From assembly GCA_001507425.1 (NCBI GenBank), contig LMAJ01000008.1, positions 124,001-188,000 on the forward strand: a DNA stretch of 64,000 bases, read 5' to 3'. Below are positions 37,358-46,781 of this stretch, in pieces; positions within the stretch are counted from its first letter, which is position 1, and each line of letters begins with the position of its first letter. A program made the position numbers and the translations under genes. The notes under the pieces were generated by a model. The model searched no databases. It saw only the letters and a program-made list of their open reading frames with translations, and was not told the origin of the DNA. Source of the stretch: Flavobacteriaceae bacterium CRH (GTDB lineage Bacteria > Bacteroidota > Bacteroidia > Flavobacteriales > Flavobacteriaceae).

Positions 37358-38683
37358 ATGATAAAAACAAACTACATGATACATAAAAACAGCTATATAT
37401 TATTACTATTATTTTTTGCTTCTTTACAAATAAAGGCACAGCAAATACCCGCTGAAAAACAGGCAAAATCTGTTTTGATCCTAAATGCAACAGCTCATTT
37501 AGGTAACGGGACCACTATTCAGAATAGTGCGATTGGTTTTAAAGACGGAAAAATTACTTTGGTTGCCGATGCCAGAACTATCAGACTTGCTGAGAATGCA
37601 TTTGACACCACTATTGATGCAAGCGGAAAACACATATATCCGGGATTTATTGTGCCTAATTCTACACTTGGATTAGTTGAAATTGATGCCGTAAAATCTT
37701 CAGATGATCAGGAAGAAATTGGAAGCTTTAACCCAAATGTGAGAAGCATTGTGGCTTATAATTCAGAATCAAAAATAGTTGAAACGGTACGTCCAAATGG
37801 TGTTTTAATTGCACAGGTGACACCTCGCGGCGGAAGAATTTCAGGAACATCATCAATTGTTCAATTAGATGCATGGAGCTGGAAAGATGCTGTAATAAAG
37901 GAAGACGATGGTATTCATCTCGATTTTCCATCTACTTTTAGGAGATCCGGAAATTGGTTTGAACCGGGAATTATTGAAGCGAACAAAGATTATCCTAAAC
38001 AAGTAGAAGAAATAATTGCTTTTTTGAGCAATGCTAAAGCTTATAATCTTGCTGCCGCAAAAGAAAAAAACATTGTTTTAGAAGCTACAAAAGGATTATT
38101 TGACGGTACACAAACTTTATATATTCATGCAGAGGAAGAAAAACAAATTGCAGATGCAATAGAATTAGCACTTAGCTATCAAATTAAAAAAATTGTTATC
38201 GTTGGAGGATTTGAAGCTTATAAATCAGCTGATTTATTGCAAAAAAACAATGTTGGAGTATTGTTAAGACGTGTACACGATATGCCCGCGAGCGACGACC
38301 AGGATGTAAACTTACCTTATAAAATGGCCAAAATCCTTACTGATAAAGGTATCATTGTAGGTCTTGAAAATAGTGGCGATCACGAACGTATGAGTGTCAG
38401 AAACTTGCCTTTTCTGGCCGGGACCTGCGCTGCTTTTGGTTTAGACAAAGAAAAAGCTTTGCAATTAATAACTTCTAATACTGCAAAATTATTAGGCATA
38501 GATTCGTTTTGCGGAACATTAGAAACCGGTAAAGATGCAACCTTGTTTATTTCTGAAGGCGATGCTTTAGATATGAAAACAAACAAATTAACAAATGCTT
38601 TTATTCAGGGAAGAACAATTAATTTAGAAACTTTTCAAACCAGGTTAAATCAGAAATTCAAAGGTAAATACCATCAAAAATAA
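37358..38683 (+). CDS. Secreted amidohydrolase-like protein lacking the HxH metal motif
   Basis: The 441-residue product (ATG at 37358; ATG at 37376 is also possible) has a signal peptide ending LQIKAQQ. The amidohydrolase-type composite beta region (ILNATAHLGNGTTIQNSAIGFKDGK) and the closing GIDSFCGTLETGKDATLFI are present. Where the metal-binding HxH should be, it reads YPGFIVPNSTLG. Later it has GLENSGDHERMSVRNLPFLA. It forms a likely operon with the 999-residue protein, so a heteromeric complex with one active subunit is a reasonable guess. Confidence 0.8.
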   Translation: MIKTNYMIHKNSYILLLLFFASLQIKAQQIPAEKQAKSVLILNATAHLGNGTTIQNSAIGFKDGKITLVADARTIRLAENAFDTTIDASGKHIYPGFIVPNSTLGLVEIDAVKSSDDQEEIGSFNPNVRSIVAYNSESKIVETVRPNGVLIAQVTPRGGRISGTSSIVQLDAWSWKDAVIKEDDGIHLDFPSTFRRSGNWFEPGIIEANKDYPKQVEEIIAFLSNAKAYNLAAAKEKNIVLEATKGLFDGTQTLYIHAEEEKQIADAIELALSYQIKKIVIVGGFEAYKSADLLQKNNVGVLLRRVHDMPASDDQDVNLPYKMAKILTDKGIIVGLENSGDHERMSVRNLPFLAGTCAAFGLDKEKALQLITSNTAKLLGIDSFCGTLETGKDATLFISEGDALDMKTNKLTNAFIQGRTINLETFQTRLNQKFKGKYHQK

Positions 38684-38700
38684 TTGAATCTAATTTTCAC

Positions 38701-38738
38701 AAAGGCATCATTTTAAATTTAAAAATGATGCCTTTTTT
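38701..38738 (+). terminator. Terminator after the amidohydrolase pair
   Basis: A 14-bp stem pairs aaaggcatcatttt (38701-38714) with its complement at 38722-38735 and is followed by a T run, 17 bases after the stop. Confidence 0.85.
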
Positions 38739-38998
38739 CATAAATTGAAGATAATAACACATCAGTTAATCTTAAAAATAAGATTATTATCATGATTTTA
38801 GATCAATAATTTCAATAAAATTAAAAATAGACGAGCTCATCTTTAATAAATTGTAAATTTTAAGTTCTTTTTAACAAATAGATGCAAAACTTAGGGGGTT
38901 AAAATGAAATATTAACAAAAATTAAACATTACACTCTATTTTTTATAGGGGTGTTGAATGATTTTATATTTTTATAAAAAATTTAAAACTAAATAACT
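38739..38998. other. amtB upstream region
   Basis: An AT-rich leader without a gene. It contains no exact TAnnTTTG box near the ATG and no convincing sigma-54 GG/GC pair. The G-rich motifs cttagggggtt (about 38889-38899) and taggggtg (about 38946-38953) are candidate regulator sites. Nitrogen control is expected from family knowledge but not shown. Confidence 0.35.
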
Positions 38999-40324
38999 AT
39001 GCGAAAAATTATTTTAAGTGTGATACTTATCACAGTTTTATTACTATCTATTTTTTCAATCTCATTTCTTACTGAATCAAAAACATTAGGTGCTCACGTA
39101 GTCGAATTAAAACTTGATACCGGTGACACAGCCTGGATGGTTGTTGCAACCGCTCTTGTTTTATTGATGACTCCGGGCCTAGGATTTTTCTACGGAGGTA
39201 TGGTGGGTAAAAAGAATGTAATTAGTACCATGCTTCAAAGTTTTATGGCAATGGTAATTGTTACTGTTCTATGGGTAGTAATCGGATTCGGATTATGTTT
39301 TGGGCCATCAATTGGTGGTTTCATCGGAAATCCTTCGTCAAATATATTTTTTCAAGGAGTAAGTGCAAACACTGCTTGGGAATTAGCACCCACAATCCCG
39401 ATGATTCTTTTTGCTTTATTTCAGGCGAAATTTGCCATTATCACTCCCGCATTAATAACAGGGGCTTTTGCAGAACGTGTACGTTTCTGGGCTTACTTAT
39501 TATTTATGGTTTTATTTATCATATTCATCTACGCACCATTATGCCACATGACCTGGCATCCTGACGGATTGTTCTTTGGATGGGGAGTTCTTGACTTTGC
39601 CGGTGGTACTGTTGTACACATGAGTGCTGGTTGGGCTGCATTGGCCGGAGCAATATTCTTAGGAAAACGTAAAGTTCAAAAAGTAAATCCTGCAAGAATT
39701 ACTTATGTATTATTAGGTACAGGATTATTATGGTTTGGATGGTTTGGTTTTAACGCAGGTTCTGCTGCCGGAGCTGGAAGCCTTGCTGCACAAGCTTTAG
39801 GAACAACTACAATCGCTGCTGCATCTGCGGCTATGGCCTGGGTTTTCCTTGATAAAATTTTAGGTCACAAATTATCAGCTATGGGAGCCTGTATTGGTGC
39901 TGTTGTAGGTTTGGTTGCGATTACACCTGCTGCAGGTTTCGTAAGTATTCCTCACGCTCTTGCAATTGGTATCATTGCTGCTGTAATTAGCAACCTTGTA
40001 GTAAGCAAATTCCCTAAAGGAAAAATTGACGATGCTCTTGACGTTTTCGCCTGCCACGGTGTTGGTGGAATGGTAGGAATGTTATTAACCGGAGTTTTCG
40101 CTTCTAATACTGTAAACTCAGTTGTTGGTGAACACCAAGGATTAATTTTTGGCGATGCAACTTTATTCTTAACACAATTAAAAGCATTAGTAATTGTTTC
40201 AATCTTCGCTTTTGTTGCTTCTTACGTTTTATTCTTTATTGTAAATAAAATTACTCCACTAAGAGTTACTGAAGAAAAAGAAGAATTAGGATTAGACATC
40301 TCTCAACACGGAGAATACCTATAA
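38999..40324 (+). CDS. amtB: Ammonium transporter, Amt family
   Basis: AmtB forms trimers in the inner membrane and conducts ammonium or ammonia for assimilation. The 441-residue product has an N-terminal signal-like helix, then DTAWMVVATALVLLMTPGLG and FFYGGMV, the family start. The twin pore histidines are in GTVVHMSAGWAAL and in VFACHGVGGMVGMLLTG; FNAGSAAGAGSLAAQA and the ammonium site tryptophan region are also present. The cytoplasmic tail is short (EEKEELGLDISQHGEYL). No glnK/glnB gene is adjacent, unlike many amtB loci. Functionally it feeds gltBD at 1.4 kb. Confidence 0.95.
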   Translation: MRKIILSVILITVLLLSIFSISFLTESKTLGAHVVELKLDTGDTAWMVVATALVLLMTPGLGFFYGGMVGKKNVISTMLQSFMAMVIVTVLWVVIGFGLCFGPSIGGFIGNPSSNIFFQGVSANTAWELAPTIPMILFALFQAKFAIITPALITGAFAERVRFWAYLLFMVLFIIFIYAPLCHMTWHPDGLFFGWGVLDFAGGTVVHMSAGWAALAGAIFLGKRKVQKVNPARITYVLLGTGLLWFGWFGFNAGSAAGAGSLAAQALGTTTIAAASAAMAWVFLDKILGHKLSAMGACIGAVVGLVAITPAAGFVSIPHALAIGIIAAVISNLVVSKFPKGKIDDALDVFACHGVGGMVGMLLTGVFASNTVNSVVGEHQGLIFGDATLFLTQLKALVIVSIFAFVASYVLFFIVNKITPLRVTEEKEELGLDISQHGEYL

Positions 40325-40361
40325 AGATTAAAATACATACAGATAACTAACCAAAACCAAT

Positions 40362-40397
40362 AAAAAAGCACTCTTTTTACTTAGAGTGCTTTTTTTA
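40362..40397 (+). terminator. amtB terminator
   Basis: The stem aaaagcactct (40364-40374) pairs with agagtgctttt (40383-40393) and is followed by Ts, about 40 bases after the amtB stop. Confidence 0.85.
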
Positions 40398-40465
40398 TTT
40401 TAGATTGTAGATGGAAGATTTTAGATTGTAGATTGGATTACGAATAATATACAGTCTATAAGCAA

Positions 40466-40611
40466 TACTCTTTACTCTTTACTCTTTACTCTTTACTCTT
40501 TACTCTTTACTCTTTACTCTTTACTCTTTACTCTTTACTCTTTACTCTTTACTCTTTACTCTTTACTCTTTACTCTTTACTCTTTACTCTTTACTCTTTA
40601 CTCTTTACTCT
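40466..40611. repeat. Heptanucleotide tandem repeat (tttactc)n
   Basis: About 21 essentially perfect copies of tttactc lie between the amtB terminator and the dsbD stop codon, ending 10 bases before the stop. Perfect array homogeneity suggests slippage and copy-number variation. Downstream of both genes it can affect only 3' ends. No spacer structure is present, so it is not a CRISPR. Confidence 0.95.
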
Positions 40612-40620
40612 AAAAAAAAA

Positions 40621-42717
40621 CTACTTAAAATTAGCAATTCCTTCTTTTAGCCAATTCAAATATTCTTCTGTGCTTACATAACTGATAGTTGGTTTTGAAG
40701 TTTGTAAATTCTTTCCTTCCAAGTCAGTTAACACATATAAAGGTTGTGTGTTTGTTTTATATTTTGAAATCATAAAATCAGTCCATTTATCACCAACAGT
40801 AATGATTTTATCTCCCGCAGTCGTTACAAATTGTTCCTCTTTTGGTAATTCGCGTTTATCATCAACATAAAGAGAAATCAAAACAACGTCATTTTTTAAG
40901 ATTGGCAAAACCGTTGGATCAGACCAAACAATATTTTCCATTTTTCTACAATTCACACAAGCATAGCCAGTAAAATCGAGCATAATAGGTTTATTAATTG
41001 ATTTTGCAAAAGCAAGACCATCTTCATAATCATGAAAAACCATAATTCCGTGTGGTCCTAATTCTGCACCTTCCGGTAATCCTTTTATAGCTTCTGCACT
41101 TCCTGTTGAATTTCCTGAACCTCCTACTCCAAACGGACTTTCGCTATAGGTTTGAGGTGGAGGAAATGCACTAATCAATTTTAATGGTGCTCCCCAAAGA
41201 CCAGGAATTAAATAAACTGTAAATATAAGTGTCAGTAATCCCAGATATAACCTTCCAACAGAAATATGATGTAACGGACTATCGTGAGGCAAAGTAATTT
41301 TACCGAACAAATACAAGGTTAGAGCTGCAAAAATAGCGATCCAGATGGCGATAAAAACTTCTCTTTCAAGAAAATGCAATTGAAGAACCAAATCAGCATT
41401 TGATAAAAATTTGAATGCCAAAGCCAGTTCTAAAAATCCTAAAACCACTTTCACGGTGTTCAGCCATCCGCCAGATTTTGGTAATGAATTTAACCAGCCC
41501 GGGAACATCGCAAACAACATAAATGGTAAAGCCAATGCAGATGAAAAACCTAACATTCCAATTATCGGAGCAATTCCACCATTTGAGGCCGCTTCAACCA
41601 ATAAAGTCCCAACAATTGGTCCCGTACAAGAAAATGATACAATGGCCAAGGCCAAAGCCATAAACAATATACCAATTAATCCACCTCTGTCCGCTTGCTG
41701 ATCTGCTTTGTTTGCCCATGAATTTGGCAACATAATTTCAAAAGCTCCTAAAAACGAAGTTGCAAAAATGATCAATATGACAAAGAAAATTAAATTGAAC
41801 CAAACATCAGTCGATAAAGCATTTAAAGCGTCTGCACCAAATATTTTAGTTACAATTAATCCTAAAATCACATAAATAGCAATAATCGAAAATCCGTAAA
41901 TAATAGCATTTCTAATTCCTTTTGCTCTGCTTTTACTTTGTTTCGTAAAGAAACTCACTGTCATTGGAATCATCGGAAAAACGCAAGGCGTTAACAATGC
42001 TGCAAATCCTGAAATAAAAGCAATAAAAAAGATCGACCATAAACTTCTTGCCGGCACTGGTTTTTGCACATCATCAATAACTCTCAACGTGGCATGATCT
42101 ATTATTTCTAATTTTAATTCAGAAGCAGGCGCTTTTGCTACAGTATCAACAACTAAAGCAGGAACTTTTGTTTCATCTAATTTTGCTTCTGCAATAGTAG
42201 GAACAGCATCCATCTTAAAAGTTGATGGAATTGTAATGGAGAATTTTTTAGTCGAATTAATGCAAACTTCTTTACAAACCTGAAAATCAAAATCGACATC
42301 AACTGTTTTTAAATTCGGATTTACAATCGTAATTTCCTGTTCTACATGCGCTTTACCTTCAAAGAAAGTTTCATTTACGCCAAAAATATCATTAAAAGCC
42401 GTTTTGGTTTTTCCTTCTTTGGCTTTTCCCACCAATTCGTAGTTTCCTTTTTGATTTTTAAAGGCAATTTCTAACGGAAGCGGTCCGCCTTCCGGAGTAA
42501 ATTGCGAATACATATGCCAGTCTTTTTCAATTGTTCCATCAAAAATCAAAACGGCATGATTACCCGTTTTCTTTTCAATTTTTGCGGTCCATTTTACAGG
42601 TTCCAGAATTTGTGCGTTACTTTTTGCAAAAGCAAATATGAAAAATAACAAAAAAACAATGGTTTTATTCCAAACACTTTTTGATGTTATTGTTTGACAG
42701 GATTGAGTAAAGTTCAT
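40621..42717 (-). CDS. dsbD: Thiol:disulfide interchange protein DsbD-like
   Basis: DsbD carries reducing power from cytoplasmic thioredoxin across the inner membrane to periplasmic thiol proteins. The 698-residue product has a signal region, an N-terminal DsbD-alpha-like domain with FQVCKEVCINST, a central eight-helix membrane domain with TPCVFPMIPMTVSFF and FSCTGPIVGTLL (the two membrane cysteines), and a C-terminal thioredoxin fold with the redox pair YACVNCRKME. The order is that of full-length DsbD. Its ATG shares one base with the tilS stop (TAATG), implying translational coupling. Confidence 0.92.
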   Translation of the reverse strand: MNFTQSCQTITSKSVWNKTIVFLLFFIFAFAKSNAQILEPVKWTAKIEKKTGNHAVLIFDGTIEKDWHMYSQFTPEGGPLPLEIAFKNQKGNYELVGKAKEGKTKTAFNDIFGVNETFFEGKAHVEQEITIVNPNLKTVDVDFDFQVCKEVCINSTKKFSITIPSTFKMDAVPTIAEAKLDETKVPALVVDTVAKAPASELKLEIIDHATLRVIDDVQKPVPARSLWSIFFIAFISGFAALLTPCVFPMIPMTVSFFTKQSKSRAKGIRNAIIYGFSIIAIYVILGLIVTKIFGADALNALSTDVWFNLIFFVILIIFATSFLGAFEIMLPNSWANKADQQADRGGLIGILFMALALAIVSFSCTGPIVGTLLVEAASNGGIAPIIGMLGFSSALALPFMLFAMFPGWLNSLPKSGGWLNTVKVVLGFLELALAFKFLSNADLVLQLHFLEREVFIAIWIAIFAALTLYLFGKITLPHDSPLHHISVGRLYLGLLTLIFTVYLIPGLWGAPLKLISAFPPPQTYSESPFGVGGSGNSTGSAEAIKGLPEGAELGPHGIMVFHDYEDGLAFAKSINKPIMLDFTGYACVNCRKMENIVWSDPTVLPILKNDVVLISLYVDDKRELPKEEQFVTTAGDKIITVGDKWTDFMISKYKTNTQPLYVLTDLEGKNLQTSKPTISYVSTEEYLNWLKEGIANFK

Positions 42718-44027
42718 TATTGTAGTTCTATTTTAAGTATATTATTTGTGGCATTTTCTATTTTAAAACGTTCGTCTTGCCTAATTCCAACAACCCATAC
42801 AATCTGATTATCAGAACACAAAAGCCATATTTTTTCTTTTTCAATCAGAGACAATTTTTCATCTTTAAAAAGCTTGCTCACTTTTTTAGACTTGCCCTGC
42901 ATTCCAAAAGGATGAAAAACATCTCCTTCATTCCATTTACGTAAAATCAAAGGAAATCGGATTTTTTCAGCATCCACAAATATAGCTTTATTTGAATCTA
43001 TACTTATGTGACTAACGTTACAAAGATTCAATTTTAAGGGAAAATTAACTTCTGTATCGTTTTCATTAATTTCAAATTCTTCTTTTTCTGACATTTCAGA
43101 AATTGGACTTAAAATTAATGTATTTCTATTTTTTAATAACCTGAATTCATTCGAAAATACCTGTTTTCCGGATTGTCCGTCGACCAAATCATAAATATCA
43201 TTCCACGCCACAAAGCCAAATTCATTTAGCCATTGATACAAATACGATTTATAATTGGGTAATTTCTGAAGCTGATTTAAATCGAAAAGAATATCATCTC
43301 CTTCTTCTTTAGCTACTTGCTGATAAATCATAATGGAAGCATCTTCAACCATTTCTTTTGATTCCTGCAAATACGATTGCGTTTTCTCAAAAGCATTCAA
43401 AAAATTAGGATTGATTTCTTTTAATATCGGAACCAAATCATGGCGAATTTTATTTCTCAGGTATTTATTTGATGCATTGCTGCTGTCTTCCCGCCATTCG
43501 ATATTATTTTCTTCTGCATATTTCAGAATTTCTTCTCTTGAAAAAGGCAAAAGCGGACGAATGATTTTATCGTTTTGTTCCGGAATCCCGGTTAATCCGT
43601 CTAAACCAGTTCCGCGGGTTAAATTGATGATAAAAGTTTCCAGATTATCATCAGCATGATGCGCCGTTAAAATATAATCGAAGTTTTTAGTTCCTAAAAG
43701 TTCATAAAACCAACTGTAACGAAGTTCGCGAGCCGCAACCTGAGTCGAAAGTTTATAATCTTTTGCAAAAGCTTCGGTATCAAACTGTGTTGTAAAAATG
43801 GGAATGTTATTTTGATCGCAGTACTTTTGAATAAAGTCCTGATCACCAAAACTTTCTAATCCGCGAAGCTGAAAATTGCAATGCAAAACCGCAATTTCAT
43901 GAGGTAACTGATGCAATAAATGCAGTAAAACCATACTGTCTAATCCGCCACTTACAGCTAAAAAAAGTTTTTTATCTTCCAGAAATGGAAATCTTGAAAC
44001 GATATGATTTTGAAATTTTGAAAGCAT
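42717..44027 (-). CDS. tilS: tRNA(Ile)-lysidine synthetase
   Basis: TilS ligates lysine to C34 of the CAU-anticodon tRNA-Ile, making it read AUA. The gene is essential in most bacteria. The 436-residue protein has the PP-loop SGGLDS at residues 26-31, followed by HHADDNLETFIINLTRGTGL, GIPEQNDKIIRPLLPFSREEI, and WREDSSNASNKYLRNKIRH, the tRNA-binding linker signature. The C-terminal TilS substrate-binding domain includes ILRKWNEGDVFHPFGMQGKS. Its stop overlaps the start of dsbD. It lies 223 bases after pabB, with a repeat between. Confidence 0.95.
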   Translation of the reverse strand: MLSKFQNHIVSRFPFLEDKKLFLAVSGGLDSMVLLHLLHQLPHEIAVLHCNFQLRGLESFGDQDFIQKYCDQNNIPIFTTQFDTEAFAKDYKLSTQVAARELRYSWFYELLGTKNFDYILTAHHADDNLETFIINLTRGTGLDGLTGIPEQNDKIIRPLLPFSREEILKYAEENNIEWREDSSNASNKYLRNKIRHDLVPILKEINPNFLNAFEKTQSYLQESKEMVEDASIMIYQQVAKEEGDDILFDLNQLQKLPNYKSYLYQWLNEFGFVAWNDIYDLVDGQSGKQVFSNEFRLLKNRNTLILSPISEMSEKEEFEINENDTEVNFPLKLNLCNVSHISIDSNKAIFVDAEKIRFPLILRKWNEGDVFHPFGMQGKSKKVSKLFKDEKLSLIEKEKIWLLCSDNQIVWVVGIRQDERFKIENATNNILKIELQ

Positions 44028-44122
44028 TCGATAAATGTAAAAAATTAAATTCGATCTTTATTTAAATGAAATGTTAACCGCGATATTTTTTTGCCAAGAT
44101 CCGAGCATTACTTTCAATTATT

Positions 44123-44246
44123 TTTCACGCAGATTTAAAAAGATTTAAGCAGATTCACGCAGATTAATTTTTATCAAAATCGATTTAAATCTGCAGAATC
44201 TGCGTGAAACAAAATCATTTTAATCCTGTAAATCTGTGGCAAACTT
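44123..44246. repeat. Long hairpin repeat, family H copy 1
   Basis: The left part tttcacgcagatttaaa (44123-44139) pairs with the tail of tttaaatctgcagaatc...gcgtgaaa (44183-44209), and aatctgtggcaaa follows. It lies between pabB and tilS, both on the minus strand. Related copies are at 53195 and 55531. Confidence 0.65.
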
Positions 44247-44250
44247 TTTT

Positions 44251-45561
44251 CTATCGCAAAACTTCATGCATAGCTTTAGCCTTCAACAAACATTCTTCAT
44301 ATTCTTTTTCAGGAACCGATTTTGCCGTAATGGCGCTTCCTACCGAAAATGAAACGTATTGATTTTCCTGATTATACAAAATACTTCTGATCACAACATT
44401 AAAATCAAAATCGCCTTCTGGTGTAAAATAACCAACAGCGCCGCTATATAAACCTCTTTTGGTTTCTTCCAGATTTTCGATGATTTTCATGACCGAAATT
44501 TTTGGTGCTCCCGTCATACTTCCCATTGGAAATGTTGTTTTTAAAACATCAATTGGTGAATATTGTGGATCTAGTTTTGAAGTTACAGTCGAAATCATTT
44601 GATGTACTTGCAAAAAAGAATAAATTTTGCAAAGTTCCACCACTTCCACCGAACCTTTTTGTGCGGTATGCGACAAATCATTCCGAACCAAATCAGTAAT
44701 CATGATGTTTTCTGCTCTTTCTTTTGAATCTGATTCCAGAAATTGCTTTGATTTTTCGTCTTTTAAAGGATCTGAAAATCGTTTAGAAGTTCCTTTTATA
44801 GGCTGAGAAATCAACTTCTCTCCTGTTTTTTTCAAATAACGTTCCGGCGAAGCGGAAAGTAAAAATTGTTTATGATTTTTAAAGAAAACGGAGAACGGGG
44901 CCTGTGAAATTTCATTTAGTTTTTGAAATTTTTCTAATGGATTAATTATCCCATTTTTGGCAAAAAACTCCATACAAAAATTAGCTTCATACATATCGCC
45001 TTTATGAATATGTTCGAGCATTTTTGTTACTTTTTCAACATATAAATTTCTGGAAATGCGCTGTTCAATCTTTAAAGAGGCAGAACTTTCCACTTTCCAC
45101 TTTTGACTTTTGACTATCTCATCAAAATCTTGCTCAACCTCATCATCACACATTAATAAATATTGAATTTCAAGCTGGTTTTCTTTCAATATAAATATTT
45201 TTTTTGGCTGAAAGAAAAACAAATCCGGAAAATCTAATCCATCAAAATTAGATGATTGAAGTGGTTCAACGTCATTTTTTAAATCGTATGCTAAATAGCC
45301 AAAAAGCCAGTCTTTAGTGGTTTGCTGATATTGTTTTAAATCCTCGAAAGCATTATAAAAATCAGTTTTTAAAGACGTAAAAGCATTAACGGCCAAAGTA
45401 AAACTGAAGCTTGAATATTCTTGCGGATACGAATTACTATCCAAAAAAATGACTTCACGAAATTGCTGTGCCCAGATAAGAAGTTGTTGTTTAAACTGCT
45501 CTGGATTTGAAATATGTTTATGAATGGAAAGTCTCAAAAAAGTATAAATTTTAGATTTCAA
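44251..45561 (-). CDS. pabB: Aminodeoxychorismate synthase component I-like
   Basis: This is a chorismate-utilising enzyme that, with a glutamine amidotransferase, makes 4-amino-4-deoxychorismate for folate. The C-terminal chorismate-binding domain has AEFHM-type elements in divergent form: MYEANFCMEFF, SPERYLKK, the PIKGTSKR loop, ERAENIMITDLVRNDLSH, and GSMTGAPKISVMKII with ENLEETKRGLYSGAVGY. The 436-residue length and the PIKGT loop favour PabB over TrpE, and trp genes are absent nearby. The N-terminal 150 residues are divergent. No pabA is adjacent, so the amidotransferase partner must be elsewhere. Confidence 0.85.
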   Translation of the reverse strand: MKSKIYTFLRLSIHKHISNPEQFKQQLLIWAQQFREVIFLDSNSYPQEYSSFSFTLAVNAFTSLKTDFYNAFEDLKQYQQTTKDWLFGYLAYDLKNDVEPLQSSNFDGLDFPDLFFFQPKKIFILKENQLEIQYLLMCDDEVEQDFDEIVKSQKWKVESSASLKIEQRISRNLYVEKVTKMLEHIHKGDMYEANFCMEFFAKNGIINPLEKFQKLNEISQAPFSVFFKNHKQFLLSASPERYLKKTGEKLISQPIKGTSKRFSDPLKDEKSKQFLESDSKERAENIMITDLVRNDLSHTAQKGSVEVVELCKIYSFLQVHQMISTVTSKLDPQYSPIDVLKTTFPMGSMTGAPKISVMKIIENLEETKRGLYSGAVGYFTPEGDFDFNVVIRSILYNQENQYVSFSVGSAITAKSVPEKEYEECLLKAKAMHEVLR

Positions 45562-45678
45562 AATTACGACAAAAAAAATCCTTCGATAAAGTAATCCTTA
45601 AAAATTATTGGCACACTTTTTAGTATATCGAAGTATCACGAATTCCAAAAATCATTTTAATCAAATTTCTAACAAATT

Positions 45679-46575
45679 ATGAAAACAATTACAAAATTAG
45701 GTTTGACCACGTTAGTAATCATCACATTACTATTTTCTTGTAAAAAAGCAGAAAACACTTCCGGCGAAAACACCGCAGATTATGAAACAACAGACAGTAC
45801 AGCTGTTTCGTCATCGGCTGCAGTTGAGAAAAAAGACAGCAAACAAAAATTTATTCGAACTGCTGATATTAAATTCAAGGTTAAAAATGTCGTCAAATCT
45901 ACTTATGCAATTGAAAACGCCGTTCAGAAATTTGGAGGTTATGTTACTTATACCAATTTGCAAAGCAATATTAATAGCCAGATAAAAACCAAAATTAGTC
46001 AGGACAGTATTTTAGAAACTACTAAATTTTCGGTGGAAAACAATATTACGATCCGTGTTCCCAACACGCAACTTGATACCATAATTAAAACTATTGCTAA
46101 ACAAATTGATTTTCTGGATTTTAGAATCATAAAAGCCGATGATGTTTCTTTGAAATTATTATCGAATCAGCTTTCGCAAAAAAGAAGCGCTGTAAATGGA
46201 AAGAGAATCGAAAAAGCAATTGACACAAAAGGTCAAAAAATAAATGATACTGTAGAAGCTGAAAACTCTTTGGCCAACCAAAAAGAAGCCAATGATAATT
46301 TAAAAATCGATAATTTATCCCTACAAGATCAGGTTAATTTTAGCACAATCACTTTGCAGCTTTACCAAAATGAAACGATCAGACACGAATTAATGGAAAG
46401 CGAAAAAGACAGTGCTGCTTATAAACCTCATTTAGGTATTCAGATTGTCGACGCGCTAAAAAGTGGCTGGTATATTTTAGAAGCAATCTTTGTTTTCTTA
46501 TTGAATATATGGCCGTTTATACTAATAGGTTTAGGTGGATTTTTTCTTTACAAGAAATATGGTAAAAAACAATAA
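45679..46575 (+). CDS. DUF4349 lipoprotein
   Basis: The 298-residue product has a lipobox (LLFSCKKA), a Ser/Thr-rich linker and a DUF4349 domain. The domain begins KFIRTADIKFKVKNVVKSTY, continues with VQKFGGYVTYTNLQSN and ITIRVPNTQLDTIIKTI, and a helical coiled-coil section (LLSNQLSQKRSAVNGKRI, LANQKEANDNL). It closes VNFSTITLQLYQNETIRHE and one C-terminal membrane helix (about 265-290). This is a common envelope protein of unknown function. Divergent from pabB. Confidence 0.85.
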   Translation: MKTITKLGLTTLVIITLLFSCKKAENTSGENTADYETTDSTAVSSSAAVEKKDSKQKFIRTADIKFKVKNVVKSTYAIENAVQKFGGYVTYTNLQSNINSQIKTKISQDSILETTKFSVENNITIRVPNTQLDTIIKTIAKQIDFLDFRIIKADDVSLKLLSNQLSQKRSAVNGKRIEKAIDTKGQKINDTVEAENSLANQKEANDNLKIDNLSLQDQVNFSTITLQLYQNETIRHELMESEKDSAAYKPHLGIQIVDALKSGWYILEAIFVFLLNIWPFILIGLGGFFLYKKYGKKQ

Positions 46576-46781
46576 AAGTGTTAATATAGCAGCAATTTAA
46601 TAAGAAAAAATTCATTATATTTGATATAGCATTAAATTAATCCCATAATAGGATCATGTTAATTACAGAATTCTTAGTAAAATAGCGTTAAAAAACGGAT
46701 TTCATTTTAGCAGAGAATTCAAACTTGTAGTGTTTATAAGCTAATGAATTATATATTTTTAACCTATTAAATTCTAATATT

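Noticed and set aside
40466..40611. Regular array considered as CRISPR
   Set aside because: The units are contiguous 7-mers with no spacers, and there are no cas genes.
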